From: Methanothermobacter sp.
GTDB taxonomy: Archaea > Methanobacteriota > Methanobacteria > Methanobacteriales > DSM-23052
Direction of reading: 5' to 3'
Length of the DNA stretch: 64,000 nt
Assembly: GCA_030055615.1 (NCBI GenBank)
Contig: JASFYN010000001.1
Coordinates: 203,267 to 267,266, forward strand
In this document: positions 1-10,200 of the stretch, piece by piece
How positions within the stretch are numbered: the first letter of the stretch is position 1
Layout of the letters: every line of letters begins with the position of its first letter
Position numbers and translations under genes: made by a program
Notes under the pieces: model-generated
What the model was told of the DNA's origin: nothing
Database searches by the model: none
What the model saw: the letters and a program-made list of their open reading frames with translations, nothing else

Positions 1-1089
1 GTTAAACTTGCACGTGAGCTTAGAAGACAGGGAGCAACTATAAAGTGTTTCATGAGTGACGGTGCTTGTAATATTATCCATCCTTATGCCATGGAATTTG
101 CAACAGGAAATGATGTTATATTAGAGCTCACAGGCGAAATAGAACATGTTAAATATGCCGACTCTGATCTAATCCTTGTCGCCCCGGCCACAGCTAACGT
201 TATAAGCAAGTTCGCATGTAAGATAGCTGATAATCCGATAAACGCGCTTCTAATCGCAGCAATGGGTCATGGAACCCCTATTGTGATGGTACCTTCAATG
301 AACTTGTCAATGTATCGGGCGATAGAACATAATATGGAAAAACTTGCCCAGGAAGGTGTGATCTTCGTACCCCCAAGGTTGGAGGAAGGAAAGGCTAAGT
401 TCCCCAATCTTGATGATATAGTGCTTACAGTTTTAAGAGGAACATCCTTTGGCAATTTGCAGGGTAAAAGGGTTCTTGTAAGCGCTGGTGGAACCTATGA
501 GGCTATAGATCCTGTTAGAGGTGTTTGTAATTTGAGTTCTGGTAAAATGGGTTTGGAATTGGCCAAAGAAGCTTTTATACAAGGGGCGGATGTCACACTC
601 CTTGGGGCCAATTTATCCCTAGATGTGCCTTCATGTATAAGTATGGTTAATGTTGTATCAGCTGCTGAAATGTTTGATAAAGTTCAGGAGTTGATTGGAG
701 ATTTTGATGTTTTTATTTCGGCTGCTGCTGTGGCAGATTTCAGACCAGAATATACTGGAAGTAAGATACCATCTTCTAAGGGGCATACTTTAAAATTGGA
801 GCCTAATCCCAAGATAATTGATAGTGTGAAGACTTTAAATCCTAATGTTTATCTGGTTGGTTTTAAGGCTGAATATAATGTTAGTGAGGATGAGCTTATA
901 GAATTGGCTAGGGAACAGAGAGAAAGGTCAGGTGCAGATTTGGTTGTTGCTAATGATCTTGCAGTTGAAGGTTTCGGTTCAGATAAAATAAAACCAATAT
1001 TAGTTTCTGATAAGGTTGAGAAATTTCCTCGTATGGATAAAAGGGAACTTTCAAAGATAATAATACAGATCGTATCCCAAAATTTATAA
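1..1089 (+). CDS. coaBC: CoaBC, phosphopantothenoylcysteine decarboxylase / phosphopantothenate-cysteine ligase (5' end outside window)
   Basis: Bifunctional enzyme of coenzyme A synthesis: CoaB joins cysteine to 4'-phosphopantothenate and CoaC, an FMN protein, decarboxylates the product. The reading frame is open from base 1, so the start lies upstream; the ATG at 52 is internal. The visible CoaC part has the PATANVISKFA segment and the PSMNLSMY motif (compare PxMNxxMW of the decarboxylases). The CoaB domain starts near visible residue 150 with KRVLVSAGGTYEAIDPVR and includes ISAAAVADFRP. The 3' end is intact and followed by an AT-rich spacer. The family assignment is secure; only the N-terminus is missing. 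Confidence 0.95.
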   Translation, partial: VKLARELRRQGATIKCFMSDGACNIIHPYAMEFATGNDVILELTGEIEHVKYADSDLILVAPATANVISKFACKIADNPINALLIAAMGHGTPIVMVPSMNLSMYRAIEHNMEKLAQEGVIFVPPRLEEGKAKFPNLDDIVLTVLRGTSFGNLQGKRVLVSAGGTYEAIDPVRGVCNLSSGKMGLELAKEAFIQGADVTLLGANLSLDVPSCISMVNVVSAAEMFDKVQELIGDFDVFISAAAVADFRPEYTGSKIPSSKGHTLKLEPNPKIIDSVKTLNPNVYLVGFKAEYNVSEDELIELAREQRERSGADLVVANDLAVEGFGSDKIKPILVSDKVEKFPRMDKRELSKIIIQIVSQNL

Positions 1090-1146
1090 TAATTCTAGGA
1101 AATTTTGTATTATATTTTTTAAATGCTATTTTCATATGTTAATAAC

Positions 1147-1203
1147 AAATTATTTATATATCCTACTACATAATATTATCCACAAAAATATTACGGTGGT
1201 AGG
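1147..1203 (+). promoter_or_regulatory. TATA-like element plus long inverted repeat covering the RBS of the HTH gene
   Basis: A TATA-like run (TTATTTATATA, about 1150-1160) is followed by an interrupted inverted repeat. CCTACTAC (1162-1169) faces GTGGTAGG (1196-1203) with one G-T pair, and TAATATT (1171-1177) faces AATATTA (1187-1193) perfectly. The right arm contains the ribosome site and touches the ATG at 1204. If the TATA assignment is right, transcription starts inside the repeat, so it is more likely a DNA operator than an RNA hairpin. Autoregulation by the downstream HTH protein is an inference. Confidence 0.5.
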
Positions 1204-1596
1204 ATGGCATTAAAAAACCTTGTATTAGGTTATAGGAAAATCACGGGAAAAAGTCTTGATGAACTTGCAAGAGAACTAGAAGTACCAAAGACGGTTGTAG
1301 AGGGCCTTGAAAATGGTGAAATCAAACACCCCACTCCCGCTCTGCTTTCAAAGATCAGAAGACTTACAAGAGGATTGGACAAAAAAGAACTTGAAGCCAT
1401 TGGAAGAGGCTACAGGATAAAAGAGTTTCTAGGCAATTATTTCGAATACTTCCTCAAGGGCTTATCCAAAGAAAAGGGAATAAAAACCTCCGAGATAAAA
1501 GAAATGCCACCAACAGAATTGTACAAATTAATAGGGAAATTAGACGAGGATTTCATTAAAATAACAAATAAAGGTAGAATAGCAAGCCATTCCTAG
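1204..1596 (+). CDS. Small HTH (Cro/C1-like) regulator, conserved archaeal type
   Basis: A 130-residue protein. Residues about 16-38 ([20 protein letters not shown]) look like a Cro/C1-type helix-turn-helix, followed by a second segment about recognising '[16 protein letters not shown]'. The C-terminal half (about 60-120) is helical, charged and of unknown role. No membrane segment or metal site is visible. It starts at ATG right after GGTGGTAGG, itself part of an inverted repeat that suggests self-regulation. It stands alone, and its 3' end overlaps the fibrillarin gene on the other strand by 4 bp. The target genes are unknown. Confidence 0.7.
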   Translation: MALKNLVLGYRKITGKSLDELARELEVPKTVVEGLENGEIKHPTPALLSKIRRLTRGLDKKELEAIGRGYRIKEFLGNYFEYFLKGLSKEKGIKTSEIKEMPPTELYKLIGKLDEDFIKITNKGRIASHS

Positions 1597-2258
1597 TCGC
1601 TAAATTCAACAAGTAAAGCCATATGATCTTTCTCATAAGGTTCTAGTCTAATCCTCTCTATGACTTTGAAACCAGAACCTTTTATCTTCTCTTCTTCCTC
1701 TTTAAAAATTATAGAAGGTTTTCTTGTAACATCTATGCTTCTTGCTTTTATCATCAACAAACCTTGACCTTCCCTCTTAAGGAATAATTTCATGTTTTCT
1801 ATGAAAAGTTGACTTTGTATTGGTTGTGCCACGTCACAATAGAGAAAATCTACCTTTTCTATAAGATGTAGGTAATCCCTTGGACGAGTAGCATCCTTAA
1901 GCAGTGGTATCATATTTTTCCGGTTTTCACACACTTTTACTAGTTCCCTCATCATCCGTGGAGAAAATTCTACACAATATATAATACCATCAGGGACCAT
2001 GTCAGAGAAATGTGACGCTGTAGTACCCGCTGATGCCCCCAAGTATAATATTCTAGAATCTTTCTTGATCTTGAGATTTTTAAGCCCGTTAATTATGGCG
2101 GCCGCTAGCTTAGACCTATAGGGATCCCATACGCGATATTCTCGTCCACCCCATTTGAATAATTTTTCACCATAAACCTGCATGTGCTTTGTAAGATTAA
2201 TTGTTAAAAGAAAATTTTCATGGAAATATACTCCCCTTATCCCTTTGATTTTCTTCAT
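1593..2258 (-). CDS. flpA: Fibrillarin-like rRNA/tRNA 2'-O-methyltransferase
   Basis: The SAM-dependent methyltransferase of C/D-box sRNPs, which 2'-O-methylates rRNA and tRNA at sites chosen by guide RNAs. Visible features are [11 protein letters not shown] near the N-terminus, the [15 protein letters not shown] segment, SAM motif I ([14 protein letters not shown], about residues 70-85), YCVEFSPR and DVAQPIQ, all typical of fibrillarin. Length of about 220 residues is normal. I prefer the ATG at 2258 to a GTG three codons upstream, because GGAG sits too close to the GTG. Its partner Nop5 lies just upstream on the same strand, so the two RNP proteins are probably co-transcribed. Confidence 0.93.
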   Translation of the reverse strand: MKKIKGIRGVYFHENFLLTINLTKHMQVYGEKLFKWGGREYRVWDPYRSKLAAAIINGLKNLKIKKDSRILYLGASAGTTASHFSDMVPDGIIYCVEFSPRMMRELVKVCENRKNMIPLLKDATRPRDYLHLIEKVDFLYCDVAQPIQSQLFIENMKLFLKREGQGLLMIKARSIDVTRKPSIIFKEEEEKIKGSGFKVIERIRLEPYEKDHMALLVEFSD

Positions 2259-2294
2259 GTATGACACTCTCCAACCTACATATTATTTGGGGGG

Positions 2295-3416
2295 TTATCT
2301 TCTCTTTTTTCTCTTTTTCTTTGGAGTTTCTCTTTTTATGATACCTATACGTTTATACAAATCTTCTTTTATTTTAGGGTCGTATTCTCCTGTGAAAACA
2401 TCCTTCCTTGCTGCAAGGGAGATCTTTGAGGCTAGTGCACGGGCGATTTTTCCACGAACCCGCCAATTTGATCCTCTAACGAGGGGATGTTGATATATTA
2501 GTCCATGTTTTGGGGGTTTCGAGCCCCTTCTAAGGTGTCTGAATAAGGCTTTTTCAGCTCCCATCACTTGTATGGTTGAAGAGGGTAAAAGTGCTAATTT
2601 TTTCATGCTCCCTGCGTGTGCTATTAATTTCGCACCGAGCGTCGTGCCAGCAACATCCTGCAAATTAGGCGCTAAGTACCCCATTTTTAACTCTATATAT
2701 CTTTCTATGGATTTTCTTAGCAACTGTAATGATCTGATGGCCTTTGCAAATTCTCTTATAATCTCTATGTCCTCTTCTTCGAGTTCCGCCCCTATACTCT
2801 CTCTTGGCAATTTTTTCAATTTTATTATATCCTCTCTTCTTGAATGTTCTGTTATGAGTTTAACATAATGTTCATGATCTTTTACAGACTCCAGTTCTGG
2901 GAAATATATAGAGTACCATTCCCTTATCCTTTCAACAAACTTGCCTGTAGCCTCGTCAAGATCATCCAAGGTATTCACGGCTTGTATAATTAATTTGTCC
3001 TGTTCTCTGAAGGATTCTTCCAACTTTTTTATGGTCATCCCCATATGTATCTCATATATGATCTCCTGGAATTCACCACCCTTTATGAATCCAATCTTCC
3101 TAAGGATTTTTCTTAAATTTTCTCGAAGATATTCACCCCCAATGTTCGGAGATTCTAAAATAACCCCTTTAAATTTCCCATACTTCCATCTATGCAAAGA
3201 TTCTATGGATATCTTCTGATAATCTTTGAGGAGTCTTTTTATGATCCTCTCTTCTTCAGGGATTAGCCCTTTTTCGAATTTTAGTAATTTTGAAATTATA
3301 GATCTTCTGGGGAAAAGTTCATAATCTACAATATCCAAATCTTCATTAAATGCTATGAAACCGGCAACACATGGTACAAGATAACACTTCATATAGGTAG
3401 GTTTGTATTTAGCCAT
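2295..3416 (-). CDS. Nop5 (NOP56/58-like) C/D-box sRNP core protein
   Basis: Scaffold of archaeal C/D-box sRNPs that binds fibrillarin through its N-terminal domain and L7Ae-guide RNA through its C-terminal Nop domain. Diagnostic Nop-domain sequence lies at about residues 240-320: GYLAPNLQDVAG, LIAHAGSMKKLALLPSSTIQVMGAEKALFRHL and HGLIYQHPLV. A central coiled coil precedes it and a Lys/Arg-rich tail ends it (TPKKKRKKRR). Length 373 is usual for archaeal Nop5. It is followed by flpA 37 bp downstream. Its start is only 26 bp from divergent pyrD. Confidence 0.94.
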   Translation of the reverse strand: MAKYKPTYMKCYLVPCVAGFIAFNEDLDIVDYELFPRRSIISKLLKFEKGLIPEEERIIKRLLKDYQKISIESLHRWKYGKFKGVILESPNIGGEYLRENLRKILRKIGFIKGGEFQEIIYEIHMGMTIKKLEESFREQDKLIIQAVNTLDDLDEATGKFVERIREWYSIYFPELESVKDHEHYVKLITEHSRREDIIKLKKLPRESIGAELEEEDIEIIREFAKAIRSLQLLRKSIERYIELKMGYLAPNLQDVAGTTLGAKLIAHAGSMKKLALLPSSTIQVMGAEKALFRHLRRGSKPPKHGLIYQHPLVRGSNWRVRGKIARALASKISLAARKDVFTGEYDPKIKEDLYKRIGIIKRETPKKKRKKRR

Positions 3417-3442
3417 TATTATAATCTTATGGGGGAATTGGA

Positions 3443-4345
3443 TTGTTAAAGGTTAATCTTTGCGGAATTGAAATGCGAAATCCTACAATGCTTGCCGCGG
3501 GCGTTCTCGGGATAACAGCATCATCATTAAATCGCGTTTATCATCATGGAGCAGGGGCTGTTGTCACCAAATCCTTTTCTCTTAAACCAAATATGGGCTA
3601 CAAAAATCCAACTATAGTGGAAGCTCCTTGTGGGTTGCTAAATGCCATGGGGTTATCTAACCCTGGTGTTGAATCATTCAAAGAGGAATTATATAAAATT
3701 GAGGATAAGATACCTGTAGTGGCGTCTATCTATGGTTCATCCCCTGATGAATTTGTAAAAGTCGCACTAGAAGTCCAGGACATAGTGGATATGATTGAAT
3801 TGAACATTTCATGTCCTCATGCAATGAAGGGATATGGAGCGACAATAGGACAGAACCCACAACTGACATTCAAAGTGGTTGAAGCCGTTAAAGAAGCTTG
3901 TAAAGTGCCTGTAATCGCTAAATTAACACCTAATGTTACAGATATTAAAGAGATAGCTTTAAAAGCTGAAGAAGCAGGATGCGACGCCATAACCCTCATA
4001 AATTCCCTAGGACCCTCCATGAAAATAGACTTGAAAACAGGCAAACCAATACTCTCCAATAAATTTGGAGGACTTTCAGGCCCCGCAATAAAACCAATAG
4101 CCATCAGATGCGTATATGAAGTATATGAAGTAGTTGAAGTTCCCTTGATCGGTGTTGGCGGAATAACAGATTACAAGGATGTTGTGGAATTCTTATATGC
4201 AGGGGCCAACGCAACTCAAATAGGCAGTGCCATATTCTACAAGGGCCTTGGAGTATTCAAAGAAATCTGCGATGACCTTAAAGCTTTCATGAAAAGAGAA
4301 GGATTCAAAAGCATAAATGAAATGGTCGGACTAGCCCACGAATAA
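3443..4345 (+). CDS. pyrD: Dihydroorotate dehydrogenase, catalytic subunit (class 1B)
   Basis: Oxidises dihydroorotate to orotate in pyrimidine synthesis, using FMN and passing electrons to PyrK. The sequence has NISCPH at residues 121-126, with Cys124 in the position of the class 1B catalytic base, plus the FMN-phosphate site VGVGGI and a C-terminal GANATQIGSAIFYKG. Length 300 is typical. The start is TTG with GGGGGA six bases upstream. pyrK follows 12 bp downstream, which is the normal class 1B pair. The short gap to nop5 means its promoter probably overlaps the nop5 5' region. Confidence 0.95.
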   Translation: MLKVNLCGIEMRNPTMLAAGVLGITASSLNRVYHHGAGAVVTKSFSLKPNMGYKNPTIVEAPCGLLNAMGLSNPGVESFKEELYKIEDKIPVVASIYGSSPDEFVKVALEVQDIVDMIELNISCPHAMKGYGATIGQNPQLTFKVVEAVKEACKVPVIAKLTPNVTDIKEIALKAEEAGCDAITLINSLGPSMKIDLKTGKPILSNKFGGLSGPAIKPIAIRCVYEVYEVVEVPLIGVGGITDYKDVVEFLYAGANATQIGSAIFYKGLGVFKEICDDLKAFMKREGFKSINEMVGLAHE

Positions 4346-4357
4346 TATGGAGGCATA

Positions 4358-5155
4358 ATGTTGCATGTTCCAAAGATCTTGAAAATCAAAAGGATTATAA
4401 GGGAATCACCAGATGTCAAAACATTAATATTCCCATGGGATAGGAAATTCCCAGTACCTGGACAATTCATGATGATCTGGGATTTCGAGGACGAAAAACC
4501 CATGTCAGTTTCATTAATCGACAAGACAAACAATGAAATTGGAATCTCAATAAGAAAGGTCGGACCATTCACCTCAAGAGTCCACAAACTCGGAAAAGGG
4601 GATCAGCTTGGAGTAAGGGGACCATATGGGCGAGGGTTCACCATAGAAGGTCATAGGATATTGGCCATAGGTGGGGGTGTTGGCATGGCCCCAATAGCGG
4701 CCTTAGTAGAGGAGGTTAGGGCAAGAGATTTTGAAGTCGATGTTATAGTCGCCGCCAAGACCTACGATGAGCTACTATTCCTGGATCGGCTCAAAAAAAC
4801 TGGTGCCAGGATATTCACATGTACAGATGATGGGAGTTGCGGATTCAAGGGATTGGCCATCGACCGTTTAAAAACTCTTAGCGGATCATATGATATGGCC
4901 ATGGTTTGCGGTCCTGAGGCGATGATGAAAGGCATATTCCTAGAATTAGAAAAGAGGGGCATACCAGGCCAATTCTCCCTTGAAAGGTATATGAAATGCG
5001 CTATGGGCCTCTGTGGACATTGTTGTCTTGACGATACTGGTTGGAGAGTTTGTGTAGAAGGGCCTGTCTTTTGGAGTCATGAACTTAAAATGGTGAAGGA
5101 GTTTGGAGAATACAAGAGGGACGCGACAGGCGCTATAAGACCATTATTAGGGTGA
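4358..5155 (+). CDS. pyrK: Dihydroorotate dehydrogenase electron-transfer subunit (FAD, 2Fe-2S)
   Basis: Carries electrons from PyrD FMN to NAD+ through FAD and a 2Fe-2S cluster. The N-terminal FAD-binding barrel has PGQFMMIWDF and EKPMSVS. The NAD-binding half has the glycine-rich ILAIGGGVGMAPI and ends in the VCGPEAMM segment. The iron-sulfur ligands are in the C-terminal KCAMGLCGHCCLD segment plus the following VCVEGP cysteine. It starts at ATG after GGAGGCATA and forms an operon with pyrD. Confidence 0.95.
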   Translation: MLHVPKILKIKRIIRESPDVKTLIFPWDRKFPVPGQFMMIWDFEDEKPMSVSLIDKTNNEIGISIRKVGPFTSRVHKLGKGDQLGVRGPYGRGFTIEGHRILAIGGGVGMAPIAALVEEVRARDFEVDVIVAAKTYDELLFLDRLKKTGARIFTCTDDGSCGFKGLAIDRLKTLSGSYDMAMVCGPEAMMKGIFLELEKRGIPGQFSLERYMKCAMGLCGHCCLDDTGWRVCVEGPVFWSHELKMVKEFGEYKRDATGAIRPLLG

Positions 5156-5161
5156 AATGCA

Positions 5162-6181
5162 TTGATATACAAGATAAAGGGTACTATAACATCATCATTT
5201 TTCATTGTACTTGTCCTTTTGATATTATCAGTTATAGTTCTTTATCCCATTTGGACTATGCTATTTCTTGGGGCTATATTTGCCTATGGTATACGTCCGA
5301 TAGCAGATAAACTCACTAAGTATGTACCTTATAGGTCAGTTTCCATAGGTATTGTAATGATAGTTACTATACTCCCGTTAATCGGGGTCTTGGCCATGAT
5401 AGTTGACACTTTATTCCATTCAGCGCCCGCATTACTTTCCACGGCTCAAAAAATAAATTTGGCATCGATGGACAAAATATTGAGATCTTATGTACCGTCT
5501 GAGTTCATGCCATCGGCGGATATTCTATTCAAGGTTTTAAAGGATCTTATCAACAATCTTTTAAAGATGATGGTAGATTATTTTTTGGATCTTATCAAGA
5601 GTGTGCCCATGATAGCCCTCCAATTATTCATATTGTTCGCTTCAGCATTCTATTTTGCAAGGGATGGTGAACAGGTAGTATCCTATATGTCTTCACTTGT
5701 ACCAGAAGAAAGAAAGGATTTTATGGGACATTTGATCATTGAAACAGAAAAGGTTATAAAAGGAATATTTTATGGCCATTTCCTAACAGCATTTATAATA
5801 GGTTTAATGGCTATAATAGGATTTCAACTCCTTGGATACCCATATGCGATATTCCTAGGTTTGCTTGCTGGATTTTTCCAATTGATTCCGGTGATAGGAC
5901 CATGGCCCACGTATACTATTCTTGCCATATACGATTTCATCTTTGGTAATATATTCCGTGGTGTGATAGTTCTAATATTCGGCGCTTTCTTAAGTAGTAT
6001 TGATGTTTATCTACGCCCGAAATTGTCGGGTAAATATGCTGATATACACCCATTGCTTTTCCTAGTGGGATTCTTAGGGGGGCCTCTAGTTTGGGGATTG
6101 GCGGGTTTCATAATAGGACCTTTGATTCTGGGGGTTGCATATGCAGCTTTAAATGTTTACAAGGAAGAAAAAAAGGTCTGA
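5162..6181 (+). CDS. AI-2E family (PerM/YdiK-like) membrane permease
   Basis: A 339-residue integral membrane protein of the AI-2E/UPF0118 exporter family. I see about seven hydrophobic segments: two near the N-terminus, a long soluble stretch at about 85-140, then a cluster from about 145 to the end. The C-terminal region carries the family pattern around GLLAGFFQLIPVIGPWPTYT and HPLLFLVGFLGGPLVWGLAGFIIGP. The start is TTG six bases after pyrK, so it is probably read with pyrDK. The substrate is unknown; members elsewhere are tied to quorum-signal export or Na+/H+ exchange, and neither is shown here. Confidence 0.85.
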   Translation: MIYKIKGTITSSFFIVLVLLILSVIVLYPIWTMLFLGAIFAYGIRPIADKLTKYVPYRSVSIGIVMIVTILPLIGVLAMIVDTLFHSAPALLSTAQKINLASMDKILRSYVPSEFMPSADILFKVLKDLINNLLKMMVDYFLDLIKSVPMIALQLFILFASAFYFARDGEQVVSYMSSLVPEERKDFMGHLIIETEKVIKGIFYGHFLTAFIIGLMAIIGFQLLGYPYAIFLGLLAGFFQLIPVIGPWPTYTILAIYDFIFGNIFRGVIVLIFGAFLSSIDVYLRPKLSGKYADIHPLLFLVGFLGGPLVWGLAGFIIGPLILGVAYAALNVYKEEKKV

Positions 6182-6185
6182 TGGA

Positions 6186-7025
6186 TTATTCTAGGTTGAA
6201 TGGTAGGCTTATTCTCTCACCATTTTCTATTTTATGTAATTCTTTTCTGTATGCTTCAAGTGGCGTTTCTTCTACTCCTAGGTATCCTGCGAAGGTTAGT
6301 GGCTCTTTTTCTAATTCTTCGAAGAATCTAGGATATTTTTTATCCCTTATTATGTGATGGTCTAATATTATCTCAGCGTCTGTTTCTGTGATTATCTGGT
6401 TGATGTTTTTTCTCCCGGTTTTCCAGGAGTCTTTCATGTATCCTATATAGGTTGGGGGGCCGCTTGTAATTATAAGGTCTGGCATTTTTTCTATTATCCA
6501 TTCTACGCTTTCTTTATTTAATAGTTGGGTGTCACTGGCGTGGATTATCCTTTTTTTGTGGTCTATCATAGTCATTATTACAAATCCTAGTTTGGTTCCT
6601 TTTTCTCCGTGGGGTGATGCTGGTGAAAATTCCATTATGAAGTCTTCAGTTATTGTTTTTCCGTCAGCATATTCATAGTTTTTCTTGTCTTTTAGGAATT
6701 TTGATGCTCTACTCTTTTGGCTTTTATTAATGTTCCTGATAGGATCTTTTAGAAACAGATATTTTCTATCATAATTTGCTTCAGGAATATAGTGGTCGTA
6801 ATGATAATGGGATATGATTATTGTATCTGCTATTGCTAAAAATTCTAAAATTTTTTTCCGAGTATTTTCTAATCTTTTTATTTCGACCTTTGCAGGGGGC
6901 AATGAATACCGCCTAGGGCCTAGGGCAACTCCAGGATCTATCAGTATATTGTTTTCCTTGGTTTTTATGTATACTGCTAAACTTCTCACACCTAAACTTT
7001 CAGATGCAAGTGGGATAATCTTCAT
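6186..7025 (-). CDS. Metallo-beta-lactamase-fold protein, UPF0282 type
   Basis: A predicted metal-dependent hydrolase restricted largely to archaea. The zinc-site motif HYHYDHY (HxHxDH) lies near residue 72, with ILIDPGVALGPRRYSLPP before it and IHASDTQLL and ILDHHI supplying later metal ligands. The longest frame starts at 7100, but ATG at 7025 is better: it has GGTGA eight bases upstream, and the extra 25 residues are lysine-rich with no family look. The substrate is unknown. It converges tail-to-tail with the permease gene, 4 bp apart. Confidence 0.8.
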   Translation of the reverse strand: MKIIPLASESLGVRSLAVYIKTKENNILIDPGVALGPRRYSLPPAKVEIKRLENTRKKILEFLAIADTIIISHYHYDHYIPEANYDRKYLFLKDPIRNINKSQKSRASKFLKDKKNYEYADGKTITEDFIMEFSPASPHGEKGTKLGFVIMTMIDHKKRIIHASDTQLLNKESVEWIIEKMPDLIITSGPPTYIGYMKDSWKTGRKNINQIITETDAEIILDHHIIRDKKYPRFFEELEKEPLTFAGYLGVEETPLEAYRKELHKIENGERISLPFNLE

Positions 7026-7211
7026 TAAGTTGTCACCATCCCCTTTTTTAATGATTTTGCCTTTTTGAGATAGTCTTTTGATTTTTTTAACATATAACAA
7101 TATAGTATTACCATATCCTGTCTTATCAGAAAATTAGTAATAAAATAATTATTTTTATATTACAGTTTAGATTGATTTTAAGGATGTAGAATATAATGGG
7201 AGGGGAGATAG

Positions 7212-10200
7212 TTGATTAAAAAAATCTTCAGTGTTCTATTGGTTCTTTTTCTGTTAATGATCATGGGCACAGTATCAGCAGCTGAGACAAATGCGACCTC
7301 TATACTAGTTATTGGATCATCAACTGCTGTCAAAGATTATAACAATGTGGCACATGAACTAATGGATGAATTAAACAACCAAACTACAGTAGTTAAATTC
7401 CAGATAAGGTCAACGAGTCAGATCGGAAACATGACCAGTGACGAAATAAAAGTCCTTGTGAACAGCTCTGATATAATATTGGCAGAATGGGGGACACAAC
7501 TCGCAGGTAACGGTTCATTAGAAGGAGTAATAAAAACAAACCCCTCAATTATCGAAAACAAGATTTTCTTCGTTTTTGAAAGCGGGCCAACACTCGTAAA
7601 ATTGAGCAAAATAGGCAACAAGAACGTATTCGATGGCGTGGATGAAAAAGACATTGGCACATGGGACAGCCCGGGGACAATCATAGGAGCCTGCCATGAC
7701 GGGGACATAAACGCACTACTATCATACAAACAAAAATATCCCAATAACAAGGCATTACACGACTGGATAGACTGTGCAATCTATTATGCAGCCGGTGGAA
7801 AAACCAACTTTAAAAACCAATTCAAATGGGCCCTCAAAAAATATGCTGAACTCACAGGGAGAATATGGCCAAGTCAATGGGATCCGGCGCCTCCAGAACT
7901 CGCTTCGCCATTATCAATGGAGTTTTTGTACCGTGACGGTCAAAGATTCACAAAAGAACAATACTTCGAAAAATATCCCCTTGACCCGACAAAACCGACA
8001 GTTGGCGTGCTCACCTATGTAGGAAGTACAGGCGAAGTAACCTATGCTAACGCTTTCCAAGAGATCATCGATGCCCTTGTAGCCAGAGGGATGAACGTCA
8101 TACCAGCAGTAGGTACATGGTCAAATTATATCGACCTAAAAAATGACCAGATTATCGAACTTGCCAGGACATTATGTCAAGCAAACCAGACAATCCAAAT
8201 ACTGTCAATTAAAGGCATAGGCAACTACACAGACACAACTTCTATACTTGGCGTCACAAGCAATCCTAAAGCTTTAGTATATGAGATTGCAATTATCGAA
8301 GACGGAAAAACCATAAAAACAGTCAATATAAGCTCCTCACAACCAGCTAATGTCTACTCGGCTATGGTAAAATTCTTTACAGACGCAAAAAACATAGTAC
8401 AATACGAGGCAGAACCTGAAAAGTATCCATGTAAAGTCAACGTTATAATAGACCTCCTAACATTCACCACAGGTTCAACAGTCTCAGGCGCACAAGTCAA
8501 CAAATTCTTCAACCAAGCCAATGTCCCGGTTCTAAGGGCAATGATAACAAGCTCCACTTATAGGACACCAGGCCAATGGCTAGTATCAGAAGAAGGATTC
8601 AGTTGGATGGCAGTCTACTGGCAATGCGCACAACCAGAAATGCAAGGCCAAATAGAACCCATACCAGTAGGTGTCGGGGACATCGGATATGACCCAGAAA
8701 CAGGAGCACAATGGGACACAACAGTAACATTATCAGATAGGATCCAGAAGCTTGCAGATCGCGCATACAATTGGGCCCAACTCCAAACACTCCAAAACAA
8801 GGACAAGAAAATAGCTATAATATACTACAATTACCCACCAGGTAAACAAAACATAGGAGCAAGCTACTTGAATGTCCCGCAAACCATACTAGAAATTCTC
8901 AAGAGACTCAAAATTGAAGGCTATAATGTCGGTGAAATCCCAACAAATACTACATTGATCCAACTGATGATCGAAAGGGGCATAAACGTGGCAAACTGGG
9001 CCCCTGGAGAACTGGAAAAACTTGTTAACAACACAGATGTCATCCTATGGTCAGTAGAAGAATACATCGCATGGTTCAACAACCTAGATCCAATAGCCAA
9101 AAAAGAAGTGATAGAAGGGCCAGTAGGTTACATCGAAGAATTAACAAAGGCTGCAATAGAATACATTAAAAAGGGCGATCCACGCGTAAAAGATGAAATG
9201 CTCAAAACACTAACCCGATGGACCCAGGAAATGATATCAAATGCAAAAACTTACCCAGAAGTGGCAGACAAGGCAACAGAACTAATACAAAAGATGAGCG
9301 ATACGATCCAAAAGATACTCGAGGATCCACTAAATAATACTTTATGGGATTTATTCTACAACTACAAGGGACAGTTCCTTGCACTCAACCTTTCAGGGAT
9401 GACAGGCTGGGGTGAACCACCCGGAAATATTATGACAATAGAAAAAAATGGTAAAAAATACATTGTAATCCCTGGCTTATTATTCGGTAATATCTTCATA
9501 GGCCCAGAACCACAACGTGGATGGGAAGCCGAAGCAGCGGCATTCTACCATAGTACTATTGTGCCACCACCACATTGTTACCTTGCATGGTACGCATGGG
9601 TTAACACAGTATTCAACGCTAATGCCCAAATCCATGTAGGTAGACATGCAACTTATGAGTGGCTGCCCAGAAAACAATATGCCCTCAGCCGCTTCGACTA
9701 CCCAGACATTTGCATAGCAGACAAACCATCCATTTACATCTATATCATGGACGGTGTCGGTGAAGGAATGCAAGCAAAAAGAAGGGGACTAGCAGTTATC
9801 ATAGACCATTTAACACCCCCTTTGACCCAGACAAAACTCTATGGGGACTTACAGGAACTCGCAGGCCTCATAACAAATTATGAGAAAACGCCAGAAGGCA
9901 ATCCAATGCGTGAAGAATATGCAAGACAGATCAGAGAAACCATCATAAAATTAAACCTAGCAGCCGACCTGGGCCTAGACCCAAACAACATAACAGACGA
10001 GGATATAGACAAGGTCCACGATTACCTATTAGATCTACAAGGGACGCTCATGCCATACGGCTTGCACACTTTCGGCGAAAACTGGACAGATGACGAAATA
10101 GCACTCATGGTCGCGGCAATGCTTTCACCAGATTCTGAAAATGATCCTTCACTCCAAAAACTTATCAGTACGATGCTAGGATACAATTGGGACAAACTAA

